A DNA stretch of 64,000 nt from Rhodospirillales bacterium (GTDB lineage Bacteria > Pseudomonadota > Alphaproteobacteria > Reyranellales > Reyranellaceae): contig CP064988.1 of the NCBI GenBank assembly GCA_016699855.1, positions 3,066,501 to 3,130,500 of the forward strand, given 5' to 3'. Positions 1 to 8,402 of this stretch are shown here, in pieces. The notes beneath the pieces are model-generated. The model did no database searches, had not been told where the DNA came from, and worked only from the letters and a program-made list of their open reading frames with translations. A program made the translations under genes and the position numbers. Each line of letters opens with the position of its first letter. Within the stretch, counting starts at the first letter, position 1.

Positions 1-876
1 GAACTGGTCCTCCCATTCGAGGTCCATGTGGTCGAGCACGTAGGGGATCCAACCCAGCCCGGCCTCGCCGATCACCACCTTCAGATTCGGCCAGCGCTCC
101 AGCGCGCCGCTGAAGATGAACGCCATCAGCATCGTCGACATGTGCATCTGGAAGCCGGTGATGTGCGTCGCGGCGGCGCGGCGCTGCACGAACTTCTCGC
201 GCTTGGCGACGTCGGGCGAGCGGCCGCCGATGGTGTGGAAATGCACCGGCAGCCCGGTCTCGTGCGCGACCTTCCACAGCGGCTCCCAGAAGGGATCCCA
301 CAGCGGCGTGAGGTCGGGCCGGTTGGCGACGTCGAGGCCGCGCACGCCGCGGGCCGCCGCGCGCTTCACTTCGGCGACGGCGGCGTCCATGTCGTGGCCG
401 GGGATGTTGGCCAGGCCGATCAGCCGGTCGGGATGGGATCTGCAGAAATCGTGGAGCCAGTCGTTGTAGATCTGGAGCATCACGACGGCGGCCTCGGAGT
501 CGTTCAGCCGCATGCTCGAGCCGAGGATGCCGTAGAGCACCTCCGCCTGCACGCCGTCGCGGTCCTGGTCCTTCAGCCGCAGCTCCGGCTCGGTCAGGCG
601 GCGGATGCCCTTCTTGCCGTCGTCGTAGAGCCCGGTCGCCGCCATGCGGTCGGAGCGGTGGATGACGCCCGGCTCGTAGGGGCGGCCGGCCGACCCCATG
701 CCGTTCATCAGGCCGAACTGCGCGCCGTTGGCGCTGACCCAGCGCTTGCCGTCGGGCGCGTCGACGACGTGCGGCATGCGGTCCTTGAACGCCGCCGGTG
801 CGTTGGCGGTGAACAAATCCGGCGGCAGCCAGATCAGATCGACATGGCCGTCGGCCGAGATGACGTCGTACTTCAC
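1..876 (-). CDS. amidohydrolase 2 family protein (3' part lies outside the window)
   Basis: This is a metal-dependent hydrolase or decarboxylase of the amidohydrolase-2 (TIM-barrel) family; the substrate is unknown. The start is a GTG at 876 preceded by a good GGAGGA ribosome site, and the frame stays open to the window edge, giving 292 codons without a stop. The N terminus reads MKYDVISADGHVDLIW, which carries the DGH-type metal-binding start of this family. Later segments include GLANIPGHD, LPVHFHTIGG with a HxH-like pair, and KVVIGEAGLGWIPY, all typical of the family's barrel strands. The C-terminal end is cut off. It lies convergent to nothing visible and is separated from the next minus-strand gene by about 140 bases. 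Confidence 0.8.
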   Translation of the reverse strand, partial: MKYDVISADGHVDLIWLPPDLFTANAPAAFKDRMPHVVDAPDGKRWVSANGAQFGLMNGMGSAGRPYEPGVIHRSDRMAATGLYDDGKKGIRRLTEPELRLKDQDRDGVQAEVLYGILGSSMRLNDSEAAVVMLQIYNDWLHDFCRSHPDRLIGLANIPGHDMDAAVAEVKRAAARGVRGLDVANRPDLTPLWDPFWEPLWKVAHETGLPVHFHTIGGRSPDVAKREKFVQRRAAATHITGFQMHMSTMLMAFIFSGALERWPNLKVVIGEAGLGWIPYVLDHMDLEWEDQF

Positions 877-1013
877 GGGCGTCCTCCGTCGCTTTCTCGC
901 GATGCGTTCGTTGCCGGAAACCGTGTCACCGGCGCCACCGCCGGTCAATCGCCGCCGCCCGCGCGCCGCGCATGGCGGCGGCGCCCCGTCCGCATCGGCG
1001 GCGGATCGCGGCG

Positions 1014-1703
1014 CTACGCCTCGACGATGAGCTTCGCCAGAGCGTCGGGTTCGCTCAGCATCGGATAGTGGCCGGTCTCGAGCTCGGCCCAGCGCGCGCC
1101 GAGCTTCGTCGCGGCGCGGCGCTGGTGCGCCTCCGGCGGATTCGGACTGCCGGCGCAGCGGACCACCGTCGCGCGCCACGGCAGCGACCAGAACGACGGC
1201 AGCGAGACGGGCGCGTACATCGTGGCGATGGGGTGCTGCGTCGCGCGCTCGACCGCCCAGGCGCGCGTGGCGGGATCGAGCTCGGCGAACAGCCGCGTCT
1301 CGAGGTCGTGGCGCGTCGGGCCGGTGGCGAGCGCCGTGTCGACGGCGGTCGGTCGCTTGACGATGTCCGGCAGCTTCTCGCCGTCGAGCAGCGCCAGCGC
1401 GTCGGCGAAGACCAGCCGCGCGATCCGATCGCGCGCCCGCTCGGCCAGCGCGCACATCACCATGCCGCCGGTGCTGGTGCCGACCAGCACGACGTCGCGG
1501 AGATCCTCGTGGAACATCAGCGAGGCCAGCTCGTCGGCCTGCGACTCCGTCGTGATGCCGGCGCGCAGCTGGTGGGCGCGCTCGGCGCAGCCGTCGAGCG
1601 TCGGCGCCAGCGCGTGGTTGCCGTCGGCGCGCAGACGCGCCGCCACGCGGGTCCAGATCCAGCCACCCTGGTAGGCGCCGTGGATGAGCATGATGGTCGC
1701 CAT
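1014..1703 (-). CDS. alpha/beta hydrolase (EstE-like small esterase)
   Basis: A 229-residue alpha/beta hydrolase of the short plant-esterase or EstE-like type. The N terminus holds the oxyanion loop (LIHGAYQGGW, residues 6-15). The nucleophile elbow is GTSTGG with Ser77, an acidic residue is available in the LVFADAL strand, and the catalytic His lies in the ETGHYPM segment near the C terminus. Length is normal for the family. The substrate cannot be told from sequence; members cleave esters or act as hydroxynitrile lyase-like enzymes. It is transcribed divergently from the gamma-glutamyltransferase gene, with about 170 bases between the two starts. The ATG start is the first in frame. Confidence 0.8.
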   Translation of the reverse strand: MATIMLIHGAYQGGWIWTRVAARLRADGNHALAPTLDGCAERAHQLRAGITTESQADELASLMFHEDLRDVVLVGTSTGGMVMCALAERARDRIARLVFADALALLDGEKLPDIVKRPTAVDTALATGPTRHDLETRLFAELDPATRAWAVERATQHPIATMYAPVSLPSFWSLPWRATVVRCAGSPNPPEAHQRRAATKLGARWAELETGHYPMLSEPDALAKLIVEA

Positions 1704-1873
1704 GTCGACGCTCCCGTGAGGCGCGGGCGCATCCGGCCGCGCGCGGTGTCAGTTTCAGCCGCCGATACTGGCACGCGGCCGCGTCGCGGGCGCGGCCGAA
1801 TCGCGTCGTCCTCGCTTGCCGCGCCGCGCCGGGCGTCGGAGGATCGCCGCGCAACCACGCGCGGAGAACTCGC

Positions 1874-3476
1874 ATGCACGGCAACCGGCCGACCGTCTCG
1901 TCTCTGAACGGCGTCGTCGCCGCGGCGCATCCGCTGGCGGCGCAGGCCGGCGCGCGGCTGCTGAACGAGGGCGGCAACGCCTTCGACGCCGCCGTCGCGA
2001 CGGCGGCGGCGCTGAACGTCGTCGAGCCCTACATGTCCGGCCTCGCCGGCATGGGCGTGGCGACCTGCTACGTCGCCGCCGAGAAGCGCGTGCGGGCGCT
2101 CGACTTCGTCACCGCCATCCCCGAGAACCTGCCGGTCGAGCGCTTCCGCGTCCGCGAGGACCTGCTGCGCGGCGCGCTGGCGGTCGGCGCTCCCGGCAAT
2201 TTCGCGGGCTGGAGCGAGAATGTCGCGCGCCCACGGCCGCAAATCGATGCGCGAGGCGCTGGCGCCGGCGATCGCGCTGGCGCGCGGCGGCTTCCCGCTG
2301 ATCGAGTTCAACGTCGACGAGATCAACGGCGTCAGCGCGGAGCTGCGCGGCCACGCCGCGCTCTACGACGCGTGGGCGCGCAACTACACCGCCGGCACCG
2401 GCGGCGCGACGCCCGGCGCGATCCTCAAGCAGCCCGACCTCGCGGCGACGCTGGAATCGCTGGCGGAGTCCGGCGCCACGCTGCTGCACGGCGGCGCGCT
2501 GGGACGCGCCGTGGTGGCGCATCTCCACAGCCTCGGTGGCTGCCTCACGCTCGGTGATCTGGAGCGCGTGCGGCCGGTGTGGCAGGAGCCGCTGGTCGCG
2601 TCCTACCGCGGCCTCGCGATCCACGTGCCGCCGCCGTCATGCGAGGCGTTCCAGTACCTGCTGACCCTGCGCATCCTCGAGGGCTTCGACATCGCCGCGA
2701 TGGAGCGGAACGGGGTCGCCTATCTCGACCTGGTGTGGCGCGCCATCCGTCTCGCCGCCGGCGTGCGCATCGCCGACAACAATCCGACACCGGAGCGGCT
2801 GGCGCACATGCTGTCGGACGGGCATGTCGAGACGCTGCGCGCGCGCGTGCGCGACGGCGTGCCGGTGGTCGGCCCGACCGAGCAATGGACGGAGACGCCG
2901 GGCGCCGCCGCCGCCGAGGGCCACACGACCTCGTTCTCGATCGCCGACCGCGATGGCAACGTCGTCTGTCTGACGCAGAGCCTCGGCAGCGTGTTCGGCT
3001 CCGGCGTCGTGGTGCCGGGCACGGGCGTGTGCCTCAACAATTTCCTCTACTGGGCCGACGTCAATCCGCGCAGCCCGAACCGCTCGAAGCCCGGCGGTCC
3101 GCTGCCGGTCTGCGTGGCGCCGAGCGTGGCGCTGCGCGACGGCCGGCCGGTGCTGGCGCTGGGCACGCCGGGCAGCTACGGCATCCTCCAGACGCAGGTG
3201 CAGGCGCTGCTCCAGCACGTCGATTTCGGCCTGCCGCTGCAGGCCGCGATCGAGGCGCCGCGGGCGCGGTTGATGGACGGCGTCGAGGTCGTGGCGGAGG
3301 GGCGCTTCGCGCCGGCCGTGCTGGCGACGCTGGGCGGCCGCGGACACGCCGTCGAGACGCTGCCGGGCTGGACCATGAAGGTCGGCGGCATGCAGGGCGT
3401 GGCGATCGATCCCGCCACCGGCGCGATGACCGGCGCCGCCGATCCCCGCCGCGACGGCTACGTCGTGGCGGTGTGA
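1874..3476 (+). pseudogene. ggt: gamma-glutamyltransferase, broken by a +1 frameshift near 2219
   Basis: Gamma-glutamyltransferases are autoprocessed Ntn-hydrolases that cleave or transfer the gamma-glutamyl group of glutathione. The first 115 codons (from ATG 1874, GGAG site upstream) encode the family N terminus (LLNEGGNAFDAAVA, GLAGMG, GAPGNFAGW). At 2219-2220 one extra A shifts the frame, and the rest of the protein continues in the next frame to 3476. That second part includes the small-subunit start GHTTSFSIAD with the nucleophilic Thr, about residue 351 of the joined protein, and GTPGSYGI. Removing one A gives a 533-residue protein of normal length. An internal ATG at 2220 could initiate a product lacking the first 115 residues. 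Either a real frameshift or a sequencing error is possible; all other motifs are intact, which favours a recent event or an error. Confidence 0.8.
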
Positions 3477-3561
3477 GGTGCGGCCGGTCCGACATTGTGC
3501 GTCCGTCGCGCGACGAGGTCCCTCGCTCCGTTCAGGATGACGGGACTTGGCGCACGTGACC

Positions 3562-3640
3562 GTCCTTTGTCATCCCGAGCGTAGCGAGGGATCTTTCCGC
3601 CGCGCCAAGATCCCTCGCTACGCTCGGGATGACAGAGGAC
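3562..3640. repeat. long palindromic intergenic repeat, copy 1, with half-copies on both sides
   Basis: Two 34-base arms (3562-3595 and 3607-3640) are inverted copies with one mismatch around an 11-base loop. The arm core is TCATCCCGAGCG followed by TAGCGAGGGATCTT. Diverged single arms lie on either side, at about 3518-3542 (right-arm type) and 3645-3672 (left-arm type). The element fills the gap between the convergent gamma-glutamyltransferase and epoxide-hydrolase genes. Copies 2 and 3 lie at 24116-24182 and 28386-28458. It could act as a bidirectional terminator or be a REP/MITE-like dispersed repeat. Confidence 0.9.
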
Positions 3641-3692
3641 GGTCCCGTCGTCCTGAGCGGAGCGAAGGACGTCGACTCCGCTACCCCGGCCG

Positions 3693-4712
3693 CTACGGCC
3701 ACACGCCGGGCACGCGGGTGGCGAGCCAGTGGACGAGGGCGGCGTTGACCTCGCGCGGCCTCTCCTGCGCCATCCAGTGGCCGCTATCGACGACCACCTC
3801 CGTCAGATCGCGGCAATGGGCGCGCATCGGCCCGGCCATCGGCGAGTCGACCGTCTCGCAGACGTAGTCGTAGCGCGCGCCGAGGAACAGGACGGGCATG
3901 TCGAGGCGGCCGCCGTTGACGGCGCGCGCCGCGTAGGCGGCGTTGGCGGCGTGGTTCACGTACCACGAGTCGGGACCGAAGAAGCCGTTGCGCGCCAGCG
4001 CCGCGGCGTAGGCGCGGAGGTCCTCCTCGCTGACCAGATCGGCGTCGCGCGGCACGTCGGGCGCCTTGCCGGCGCCGCCGAACCAGCCGCCGTCGCGCCG
4101 TGTCGTGGCGGTGCGCGCGGGCTTGCCGCGGCCGTCGGGCGATCCCTTGCGGAACAACGCTTTCGCGGTGAGGTAGGGATCGGCGTCGAACGCCGCCGTC
4201 GCCTTGGCGAAGCTCTCCTCGTAGAAGCGCATGTAGTCCCACTGGCCGGCGGGGAAGCGGTCGACCGGATAGACGTTGCGGTCGACCAAGCCGATCGCCA
4301 CGTCGAGGCCGAGGTCGAGCGTGCGGTAGGGAACGCACAGGCTGGCGACGGCGTGGCAGCGCCCGGGGTGGTGGCTGGCGATGTTCCACACCACCGGGCT
4401 GCCCCAGTCGTGGCCGACCCAGACCGCCTTCTCGACGCCGAGCGAGTCGAGAAGATCGATCATGTCGGCGACGATGTTCTCCTGGGCGTAGTCGGCGTGC
4501 GCGCCGTACACGTCCGAGCGGCCGTAGCCGCGCATGTCCGGCGCGACGGCGCGGAAGCCGAGGCCGGCGAGGCAGGGCAGCTGGTGCCGCCAGCTGATCG
4601 AGAGCTCGGGCCAGCCGTGCACGAACACCACCAGCGGCCCGTCGGCCGGACCGGCCGAGAGATGGAAGGTGCGGTGGCGCGGCGTGATCGCCATGTGCTC
4701 GGTGATCGACAC
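3693..4712 (-). CDS. alpha/beta hydrolase, epoxide hydrolase-like
   Basis: A 339-residue alpha/beta hydrolase of the soluble epoxide hydrolase or haloalkane dehalogenase type. The HGWPE oxyanion motif lies at residues 32-36 and the nucleophile elbow is GHDWGSP with Asp102, the Asp type used by epoxide hydrolases. The catalytic His is in DSGHWMAQERP near the C terminus, and a cap domain lies between. The GTG at 4712 starts 5 bases after the stop of the CoA-transferase gene; an ATG six codons further in (4694) is an alternative. The close spacing suggests it is the last gene of the operon that begins with the monooxygenase at 8253. The frame stays open upstream through the CoA-transferase gene, but that extension is a shadow. 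Confidence 0.8.
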   Translation of the reverse strand: MSITEHMAITPRHRTFHLSAGPADGPLVVFVHGWPELSISWRHQLPCLAGLGFRAVAPDMRGYGRSDVYGAHADYAQENIVADMIDLLDSLGVEKAVWVGHDWGSPVVWNIASHHPGRCHAVASLCVPYRTLDLGLDVAIGLVDRNVYPVDRFPAGQWDYMRFYEESFAKATAAFDADPYLTAKALFRKGSPDGRGKPARTATTRRDGGWFGGAGKAPDVPRDADLVSEEDLRAYAAALARNGFFGPDSWYVNHAANAAYAARAVNGGRLDMPVLFLGARYDYVCETVDSPMAGPMRAHCRDLTEVVVDSGHWMAQERPREVNAALVHWLATRVPGVWP

Positions 4713-4717
4713 GGCGG

Positions 4718-5851
4718 TCAGCCCTTGGCGCCGAAGATCTCGTCGTTGTGCTCGCCCAGCTTCGGCGAGTCGCGCCGCGGCACCGGCCGCTGGCGGTCGA
4801 ACGAGATCGGCAGGCCGGCCACGGGCATGCCGCTGCCGGGCAGCTCGCGCATCATGTCCATCGCCGCGAGCTGCTCGCTGGACGCCAGCTCGGCGATGTC
4901 GTTGACCGGCGCGCACGGCACGCCGGCGGCGCCGAGCGCCGCCATCCACGCGTCGCGCGTGCGCGTGCGCAGCAGCTCGGCGATCATCGGCAGCAGTTCC
5001 AGCTTGTTGACGACGCGCTTGCGGCCGTCGTCGAAGCGCGGATCGCGCGCCCATTCCGGGCGGCCTACCGCCTCGGCGAACTTCACGAACAGACGGTCGT
5101 TGCCGCAGGCGACGCAGAGCGGCCGGTCGGCGGTGTCGAAGGTCTGGTAGGGCACGATGATCGGACTGCCGGTGCCGTGGCGCACCGGCAGGTTGCCGGT
5201 CAGCTTGTAGCCGGTCAGCGAGCCGCCGACCCAGCTCACGGCGGTCTCGAACAGCGATGTGTCGATGACGCAGCCCTTGCCGGTGGCCTGGCGGCCCTGC
5301 AACGCCGCCAGCGCGCCGATCACGCACCACATGCCGGTGGCGGCGTCGTTGATCGCGGGCGCGCAGAAGGTCGGCGGATCCTCCGGCCGGCCGGTCAACG
5401 TCATCACCGCGCCGAAGGCCTGCAGCAGCGGATCGAAGCCCGGCGCCATGCGCAGCGGCCCCTTGTAGCCGAAGGCCCAGATCGAGCAGTAGATCAGCCG
5501 CGGGTTGACCGCCATCAGCGCGTCGGGCCCGATCCCGAGCTCGTCGACGATTCCCGGCCGCAGGTTCTGGATCAGGATGTCGGCGTCGCTCGCCAGCGCC
5601 TTCAGCTTCGCGACGTCGGCCGCGGACTTGATGTCGAGCGTGACCGAGCGCTTGCCGCGGTTGTTGGCGTGGAACATCACGCTGTCGCCATCGACGAAGG
5701 GCGGCCCCCACAGCCGCGCATCGTCGCCGCCATCGGGCTTCTCGACCTTGATCACGTCGGCGCCCATGTCTGCGAGGATCGCGCCGGCCAGCGGCCCGGC
5801 GTAGGCCTGTCCGACCTCGATCACCTTGATTCCCGCGAGCGGCCCGGTCAT
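4718..5851 (-). CDS. CaiB/BaiF family CoA-transferase
   Basis: A 377-residue class III CoA-transferase, which moves CoA between carboxylic acids through enzyme-bound mixed anhydride and thioester intermediates. It begins with the family signature GIKVIEVGQAYAGP and ADMGADVIKVEKP. The predicted catalytic Asp is in APGFDPLLQ (about Asp140). NNRGKRSVTLD and NLRPGIVDELG are also typical. Length is normal. It sits in a minus-strand cluster after two Lin0512 genes and before an epoxide-hydrolase-like gene, 5 bases apart from the latter. The operon probably degrades a ketone or cyclic compound through CoA esters, but the substrate is not identifiable. Confidence 0.88.
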   Translation of the reverse strand: MTGPLAGIKVIEVGQAYAGPLAGAILADMGADVIKVEKPDGGDDARLWGPPFVDGDSVMFHANNRGKRSVTLDIKSAADVAKLKALASDADILIQNLRPGIVDELGIGPDALMAVNPRLIYCSIWAFGYKGPLRMAPGFDPLLQAFGAVMTLTGRPEDPPTFCAPAINDAATGMWCVIGALAALQGRQATGKGCVIDTSLFETAVSWVGGSLTGYKLTGNLPVRHGTGSPIIVPYQTFDTADRPLCVACGNDRLFVKFAEAVGRPEWARDPRFDDGRKRVVNKLELLPMIAELLRTRTRDAWMAALGAAGVPCAPVNDIAELASSEQLAAMDMMRELPGSGMPVAGLPISFDRQRPVPRRDSPKLGEHNDEIFGAKG

Positions 5852-5900
5852 GCGGCGTTTCCCCTTGTCGTGTCGTTCGTGCCCAGGGCCGCGGCGCGGC

Positions 5901-6245
5901 CTAGGGCAGATCCAGGCTGACGATGACCGCGGCGCTGGCGATCACCGCGACGTCGCCGATCTCCTCGTCGGGCACGTCGAGCCCGCCCTTCACCACCCTC
6001 ACCGTCACCTGGCCGTGCGGCAGGCTGGCCTTCACGGCGGCGGCGTCGACCTTCGACGGGTCCTGCACGCCGATCACGACCTCGACCCACATCGACTTCT
6101 TCGGATCGATCCGCAGCGTGCGCAGCATCGTCAGCGAGCTGTGGTGGATGGCGTCCTGCACGGCGCGCAGCGCGGCCTTGGTGTAGTCGCCGCCGTGCAG
6201 GTCGTTGCCGGTGCCCATCTCGAGGATGACGCGCTTCGCGGCCAT
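5901..6245 (-). CDS. Lin0512 family protein (downstream copy)
   Basis: A 114-residue protein of the small Lin0512 family, whose function is unknown. It starts MAAKRVILEMGTGNDL and has the family pattern of an HGGDYTKAALRAV helix, a V(E/D)V.IGV strand and a C-terminal VPDEEIGDVAVIASAAV segment. It is a close paralogue of the gene immediately upstream, from which it is separated by 11 bases; the paired copies probably form a heteromeric assembly. An upstream in-frame extension exists but overlaps the other copy and is discarded. Function is not predictable from sequence; the monooxygenase, CoA-transferase and hydrolase neighbours suggest a catabolic accessory role. Confidence 0.82.
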   Translation of the reverse strand: MAAKRVILEMGTGNDLHGGDYTKAALRAVQDAIHHSSLTMLRTLRIDPKKSMWVEVVIGVQDPSKVDAAAVKASLPHGQVTVRVVKGGLDVPDEEIGDVAVIASAAVIVSLDLP

Positions 6246-6256
6246 GGCGCGTCCCC

Positions 6257-6598
6257 CTAGGCGACGTCGAGGCGGACGACCGCCGCGGCGTTGGCGATCA
6301 CCGTCGAATCGGTGCCGGCCTCGTTGGCGATCTCGAGACCGCCCTCCACCACGGTCACCGTGCCGGTGCCGTGCGGCAGCACGGCGAGCACGGCGGCCTT
6401 GTCGACCAGATCGGGTCTCGGCACGCCGATGGTGACGTCGACGCGCATCGAATCGACCGGCACGCCCAGCGCGTGGGTGATCGTGAGCGAGTTGTGCCAC
6501 AGCGCGTCCCGCAGCGCGCGCACGGCGGCCTTCGTGTGGTCGGCGCCGCGGATGTCCGTGCCCATCCCGATCTCGAGCGCCATGCGTCTATAGGCCAT
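6257..6598 (-). CDS. Lin0512 family protein (upstream copy)
   Basis: A 113-residue Lin0512-type protein. The ATG at 6598 is preceded by a strong GGAAGGA ribosome site. The order of elements matches the downstream copy: MALEIGMGTDIRGADHTKAAVRALRDA, then VDVTIGVPRPDLVD, VLPHGTGTVTVVEGGL and a C-terminal AGTDSTVIANAAAVV. The two differ at most positions outside these blocks, so this is an old duplication and not a recent one. It lies 38 bases downstream of the monooxygenase gene and is very likely cotranscribed with it. Confidence 0.82.
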   Translation of the reverse strand: MAYRRMALEIGMGTDIRGADHTKAAVRALRDALWHNSLTITHALGVPVDSMRVDVTIGVPRPDLVDKAAVLAVLPHGTGTVTVVEGGLEIANEAGTDSTVIANAAAVVRLDVA

Positions 6599-6636
6599 CG
6601 CTGGTTCCTTCCGGGGGATCGGCGGCGCGCGTCCGC

Positions 6637-8253
6637 TCAGGCGAGCGCGAAGCCCTCGTAGCCGTTCCGCACCACGGCCTCGCACTTCTGCACGTAGGCG
6701 GGGAAGCCGCCGATATACGGCATGAACACGCGCGGCTTGCCGGGCACGTTGGCGCCGAGATACCACGAGCTGCAGGACGAACGCAGCGTGTTGCCCGCCA
6801 CCTCGAGGTTGTGCGCCACCCACTCGTCCTCGGCCGCCGGTTCGGACTCGATGCGTTTCAGCCCTCGCGCGCGCATGTGCTCGACGCAGTCGGCGATCCA
6901 GTCGACGTGCTGCTCGATCGACGGGAGCATGTTGGTGAACACCGACGGGCTGCCCGGACCGGTGACCGTGAACAGGTTCGGGAACCCGGCGACCGACAAT
7001 CCCAGATAGGAGCGGGGACCCGCGGCCCATTTGTCGCGCAGGGAAAGTCCGCCGACGCCCTTGAAGTCGATGCGCAGCAGCGAGCCCGTCATGGCGTCGA
7101 AGCCGGTCGCGAACACCACGGCGTCGACCTCGTACTCGACGCCGGCGACCTTCGGCCCCTTGGCGGTGAAGCCCTCGATCGGCGCGCCGCTGACGTCGAC
7201 CAGCGTGACGTTGGGACGGTTGAACGTGGCGTAGTAGCCGGTGTCGACGCACAGCCGCTTGCAGCCGATCACGTTGGTCGGCGACAGCAGCTCGGCGGTC
7301 TTCGGATCGCGGACGATCTCGCGGATCTTGCCGCGCACGAACTCCGCGGCCGTGGCGTTCGAGTCGGCGTTGAGCAGGAGGTCGCCGAACGATGCCATGA
7401 ACGGGATGCCGCCATAGGCCCATTTGGCCTCGTAGCGCCGCCGCCGCTCCTCGGGATCGGCGTCCAGCGCCGAGGCGGGGTTGAACTCGAGGTCGATGCC
7501 CGCCGGCATCTGCCGGGCGCGGGCCCGCATGCCGGCGTAGTCGGCTTTGACCCGCGCCTTGAACGCCGGATCGAGCGGCGCGTTGTGCGCCGGCACGGTG
7601 TAGTTGGGCGTGCGCTGGAAGACGTGGAGATGCTTCGCTTGCGCGGCGATCAGCGGGATGGACTGGATCGCCGACGAGCCGGTGCCGATCACCGCCACGC
7701 GCTTGCCGGTGAAATCGACGTCCTCGTGCGGCCAGTGGCCGGTGTGGTACTGCGCGCCCTTGAAATCCTCGAGGCCGTCGAAATTCGGCTTGTTGGCCGA
7801 GGACAGGCATCCCGTCGCCGCGATCACGTAGGTCGCCGTCACGCGGTCGCCGGTGTCGGTCTCCACCGTCCACTTGCCGGTCGCGTCGTCGAACGCCGCC
7901 GCCGTCACGCGGGTCTCGAACTGGATGTCGCGGCGCAGGTCGAAGCGGTCGGCCACGTGGTTGGCGTAGCGCATGATCTCGGGTTGGGTGGCGTAGCGCT
8001 CGCTCCAGTCCCATTCCTGCTGCAGCTCGGGCGAGAACTGGTAGGAGTACTGCATGCTCTCGACGTCGCAGCGCGCGCCGGGATAGCGGTTCCAGTACCA
8101 GGTGCCGCCGACCCCGTCGCCGGCCTCGTAGACGCGCGCCGTGAAGCCGGCGCGGCGCAGCCGGTAAAGCATGTAGAGGCCCGCGAATCCCGCGCCGATC
8201 ACCACCGCGTCGTAGGCGCCGCCCTTGGCCGCGCCGTTCCCCGAACCCGACAT
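6637..8253 (-). CDS. flavin-containing (Baeyer-Villiger type) monooxygenase
   Basis: A 538-residue FAD- and NADPH-dependent class B monooxygenase that inserts oxygen into ketones or oxidises heteroatoms. It shows the FAD-binding GAGFAG at residues 20-25 and the NADPH-binding GTGSSA at about 190-195. The Baeyer-Villiger fingerprint FKGxxxHTGHWP lies between them at 164-175. The start chosen is ATG 8253 (MSGSGNGAAKGG), because the family's first strand begins just after; the frame is open far upstream but that part is antisense noise. It heads a minus-strand operon with two Lin0512 genes, a CaiB CoA-transferase and a hydrolase. A ketone-to-ester-to-acid route is a reasonable guess, but the substrate is unknown. 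Confidence 0.9.
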   Translation of the reverse strand: MSGSGNGAAKGGAYDAVVIGAGFAGLYMLYRLRRAGFTARVYEAGDGVGGTWYWNRYPGARCDVESMQYSYQFSPELQQEWDWSERYATQPEIMRYANHVADRFDLRRDIQFETRVTAAAFDDATGKWTVETDTGDRVTATYVIAATGCLSSANKPNFDGLEDFKGAQYHTGHWPHEDVDFTGKRVAVIGTGSSAIQSIPLIAAQAKHLHVFQRTPNYTVPAHNAPLDPAFKARVKADYAGMRARARQMPAGIDLEFNPASALDADPEERRRRYEAKWAYGGIPFMASFGDLLLNADSNATAAEFVRGKIREIVRDPKTAELLSPTNVIGCKRLCVDTGYYATFNRPNVTLVDVSGAPIEGFTAKGPKVAGVEYEVDAVVFATGFDAMTGSLLRIDFKGVGGLSLRDKWAAGPRSYLGLSVAGFPNLFTVTGPGSPSVFTNMLPSIEQHVDWIADCVEHMRARGLKRIESEPAAEDEWVAHNLEVAGNTLRSSCSSWYLGANVPGKPRVFMPYIGGFPAYVQKCEAVVRNGYEGFALA

Positions 8254-8402
8254 GTCGCTCCACCGTCCATTCCGCGCGCGAGGGCGCGCACCGATCCGGC
8301 GCGAGGTTAGAGCGCCGCCGCGGCGAGGGCCAGACCGCGCGGCGCGGGGTATGGCTGCGATGCGGCCGCCGCGGTGGCCGTCCGCGGCCGCCGCGCTGGC
8401 CG

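Noticed and set aside
3693..5711. Possible fusion of CoA-transferase and hydrolase in one frame
   Set aside because: The CoA-transferase has a complete, motif-rich frame of its own ending at 4718; the upstream extension of the hydrolase frame is Arg-rich noise.
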